From assembly GCF_041906005.1 (NCBI RefSeq), contig NZ_JAYRJY010000001.1, positions 1,550,001 to 1,614,000 of the forward strand: a stretch of DNA of 64,000 nt. Reading direction: 5' to 3'. The notes below the pieces were generated by a model. It saw nothing but the letters and a program-made list of their open reading frames with translations. It ran no database searches and had not been told where the DNA came from. This DNA comes from Ferrovibrio sp041906005. Its GTDB lineage: Bacteria > Pseudomonadota > Alphaproteobacteria > Ferrovibrionales > Ferrovibrionaceae. Every line of letters begins with the position of its first letter. Position 1 is the first letter of the stretch. Shown here one piece after another: positions 62,270 through 64,000 of the stretch. Both the position numbers and the translations under genes were made by a program.

Positions 62270-63412
62270 CTACCACCCCATCTGGCGGCTCGCCAGATCC
62301 TTCATGATCTCCTCCGTGCCGCCGCCGATGGCGTTCACCTTCACCTCTCGGTAGATGCGCTCGGACTTGCAGCCCCGCATGAAGCCGGCGCCGCCCAGGA
62401 TCTGCACTGCTTCCGTGGCGCAGAAGGCCATGGTCTGGGTCGCCTGGTTCTTCAGCATGCACAATTCGGGAATCGGATGCTCGCCCTGGTCCAGCGCCCA
62501 GGCGATGCGCTCCAGCATGGCCTGGCTGGCCTCGATGCGCTGGGCCATGTCGACCAGCTTGTGACGGATCACCTGGTGCTTGATGATCGGCTTGCCGAAG
62601 GTTTCGCGCAGCTTCGCGTAATCGAGGGCTTCCTCATAGGCCGTGCGGGCGAAGGCGATGGAAGATGCCGCCAGACCCAGCCGCTCGTCATTGAAGTTGA
62701 GCATGATGCCCATGAAGCCCTGGTTTTCCGCGCCAATCAGGTTGGCGGCCGGCACACGGCAATCGTCGAAATGCAGCGTCGCGGTATCGGAGGCCCACCA
62801 GCCCATCTTCTTCAGCGGCGTGCGGGTGAAGCCGGGCGTATCACGCTCGATCAGCAAAAGCGAGACGCCGCCCATGCCCGGTCCGCCGGTGCGCACTGCC
62901 ACGGTGTAGAAATCGGCGCGCATGCCGGATGTGATAAACGTCTTCTCGCCGCGCACCACGTAATGATCGCCGTCCCGCTTCGCCACTGTCTTCAGGTTGG
63001 CGACATCCGAACCGCCGCCCGGTTCGGTGATGGCCAGCGCCGATATCTTCTCGCCGGCCAGCACGGGACGCAGCACCTTGTCCTTCAAGGCATCGGAACC
63101 CAGTTTGGCGATCGGCGGCGAGCCGATGGTGTGGCTCATCAGCGAGGCCGCCACGCCGCCCGAACCAGCACGGGCCAACTCCTGGCCGGCAATGATGGCA
63201 TAGAAACGGTCGGCCGCGATGCCGCCATAGGCCTCCGGGAAGTTAAGCCCCAGCAGGCCGATCCCGGCCGCCTTTTTATACAGTTCGCGCGGAAACTCGC
63301 CGGCCTCGTCCCATTGATCGGCGAAGGGCGCGATTTCTTTCGCCACGAAACGGCGCACCTGATCGCGGAAAGCCTCGTGGTCGGGCGTGTAGTACGGCGA
63401 TCTGGTCAGCAT
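62270..63412 (-). CDS. Acyl-CoA dehydrogenase
   Basis: A 380-residue flavoprotein of normal length: RDQVRRFVAKEIAPFADQWDEAGEFPRELY, ALAITEPGGGSDVANLKT (signature 1), GEKTFITSG, ETFGKPIIKHQ and QILGGAGFMRGCKSERIYREVKVNAIGGGTEEIMKD, with the catalytic Glu in the GTEE loop. It oxidises acyl-CoA to 2-enoyl-CoA, passing electrons to ETF. The GNAT gene ends 4 bp upstream, so both are co-transcribed. Confidence 0.94.
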   Translation of the reverse strand: MLTRSPYYTPDHEAFRDQVRRFVAKEIAPFADQWDEAGEFPRELYKKAAGIGLLGLNFPEAYGGIAADRFYAIIAGQELARAGSGGVAASLMSHTIGSPPIAKLGSDALKDKVLRPVLAGEKISALAITEPGGGSDVANLKTVAKRDGDHYVVRGEKTFITSGMRADFYTVAVRTGGPGMGGVSLLLIERDTPGFTRTPLKKMGWWASDTATLHFDDCRVPAANLIGAENQGFMGIMLNFNDERLGLAASSIAFARTAYEEALDYAKLRETFGKPIIKHQVIRHKLVDMAQRIEASQAMLERIAWALDQGEHPIPELCMLKNQATQTMAFCATEAVQILGGAGFMRGCKSERIYREVKVNAIGGGTEEIMKDLASRQMGW

Positions 63413-63416
63413 GGGC

Positions 63417-63947
63417 TCATCCTTGGGGCGGTCGCAGCCGCGCCATCAGCACAATGTCGTCGTAATGGTTGTCCAGCTTGCGGGCGCGGATGCGTGTGCC
63501 CTCGGTGACGAAACCGAACTTGCGATACAGCGCGATGGCGCCCGTGTTGCTGGCATAGACCTGCAGATCGATGCGTTCCAGCCCGATGCGGCCGGCCCAG
63601 TCGAAACAGGCCTGCATCATCCGGGTGCCCAGGCCCTTGCCGCGATAGGGCTCGTCCAGGCCCATGCCCAGCGTGCCGACATGCTGAAACCCCGGCCGCA
63701 GCGGGTTGTTCGGCGCGACATGGATGTTGCACCAGCCCACCACCTTGTCCTGCGCATCGACCGACACCACAAAGGGCAGGTCGCGTTGCAGCATCGCCTT
63801 CACATAGAAACGCGCTTCGGCCGCCGAGGGTGCCTCGGTGAAAGCGATATAAAGCCGCTCGCGCGCCACGCGGTCCAGGCAGTCGCGATAGGAATCCGCA
63901 TCTTCCTGGGTGATCGGTCGGACCTGTGCCGGCAGCGCCTCGGTCAT
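63417..63947 (-). CDS. GNAT family N-acetyltransferase
   Basis: A 176-residue complete GNAT: start VRPITQEDADSYRDCLDRVARERLYIAF, GWCNIHV, the acetyl-CoA loop EPYRGKGLGTRMMQA and the C-terminal LQVYASNTGAIALYRKFGFVTEGT. Similar in design to ribosomal-protein or amino-acid acetyltransferases; acceptor unknown. It sits between the cut gene at the window end and the acyl-CoA dehydrogenase, one base from the former's stop. Confidence 0.9.
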   Translation of the reverse strand: MTEALPAQVRPITQEDADSYRDCLDRVARERLYIAFTEAPSAAEARFYVKAMLQRDLPFVVSVDAQDKVVGWCNIHVAPNNPLRPGFQHVGTLGMGLDEPYRGKGLGTRMMQACFDWAGRIGLERIDLQVYASNTGAIALYRKFGFVTEGTRIRARKLDNHYDDIVLMARLRPPQG

Positions 63948-63948
63948 G

Positions 63949-64000
63949 TCATTCCGCCGCCGGATTCAGCGCGGCCAGCAATTGCCGCGTCGCCACCTGG
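63949..64000 (-). CDS. C-terminal end of an unidentified gene (cut by window end)
   Basis: Read inward from base 63999, 16 sense codons give QVATRQLLAALNPAAE followed by TGA, one base before the GNAT ATG. The tight junction and the open frame suggest the upstream gene of the same operon. Too short to identify. Confidence 0.5.
   Translation of the reverse strand, partial: QVATRQLLAALNPAAE

Overview
The window is GC-rich, densely coding chromosomal DNA with no IS element, phage gene, integrase, rRNA operon or CRISPR array. The gene order murA - DUF2948 - hisG - hisD - UPF0262 - LMW phosphatase, followed further on by infA - maf - rng - yacG, is a housekeeping arrangement typical of Alphaproteobacteria. 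Together with three PAS_5-type proteins and CCA encoded in the tRNA gene, it suggests a Rhodospirillales-like alphaproteobacterium. I cannot name the genus from sequence alone.

Region 1-21 kb is mostly core functions: a sensor kinase, the lipid-asymmetry lipoprotein MlaA, the infA-maf-rng-yacG operon, then about 4.3 kb of envelope and signalling genes (PAP2 phosphatase, secreted SUOX-like protein, GAF kinase, SIMPL protein, BaeRF-like protein) that separate infA from its usual partners. These are followed by the LMW phosphatase/UPF0262/hisD/hisG/DUF2948/murA operon, dcd, a CYTH protein, tRNA-Thr(GGT), two PAS_5 proteins, small unknown proteins and a catalase. A near-perfect 27-bp palindrome lies between the second PAS_5 gene and katA.

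Region 21-26 kb holds three tandem paralogous pentapeptide-repeat genes of about 410 codons each, with a divergent PilZ protein that carries a histone H1-like Lys/Ala tail. These are the least understood genes here.

Region 26-58 kb is a series of catabolic and transport loci, each with its own regulator and visible operator-like repeats: (a) class II HMG-CoA reductase plus a TRAP transporter with a divergent MocR-type regulator, probably mevalonate use; (b) a FAH hydrolase and DUF1185 protein under a GntR regulator, divergent from a Bug binding protein, an MDR reductase and a VOC dioxygenase; (c) an IclR-centred group (cupin, HpcH/HpaI aldolase, flavin reductase, DUF6282 hydrolase, alpha/beta hydrolase, BKACE enzyme, Bug protein, SDR, aldehyde dehydrogenase) tied together by four similar 15-bp palindromes; (d) a ribose-type sugar ABC importer with an SMP-30 lactonase, a GntR regulator and a FAH-family enzyme.

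Region 58-64 kb has a Na/phosphate cotransporter preceded by three phased Pho-box repeats, a third PAS_5 protein, an OFA-type MFS transporter, a DHCW-motif cupin, an acyl-CoA dehydrogenase and a GNAT protein. Genes are cut by both window ends. All calls come from reading the sequence; no database search was possible.
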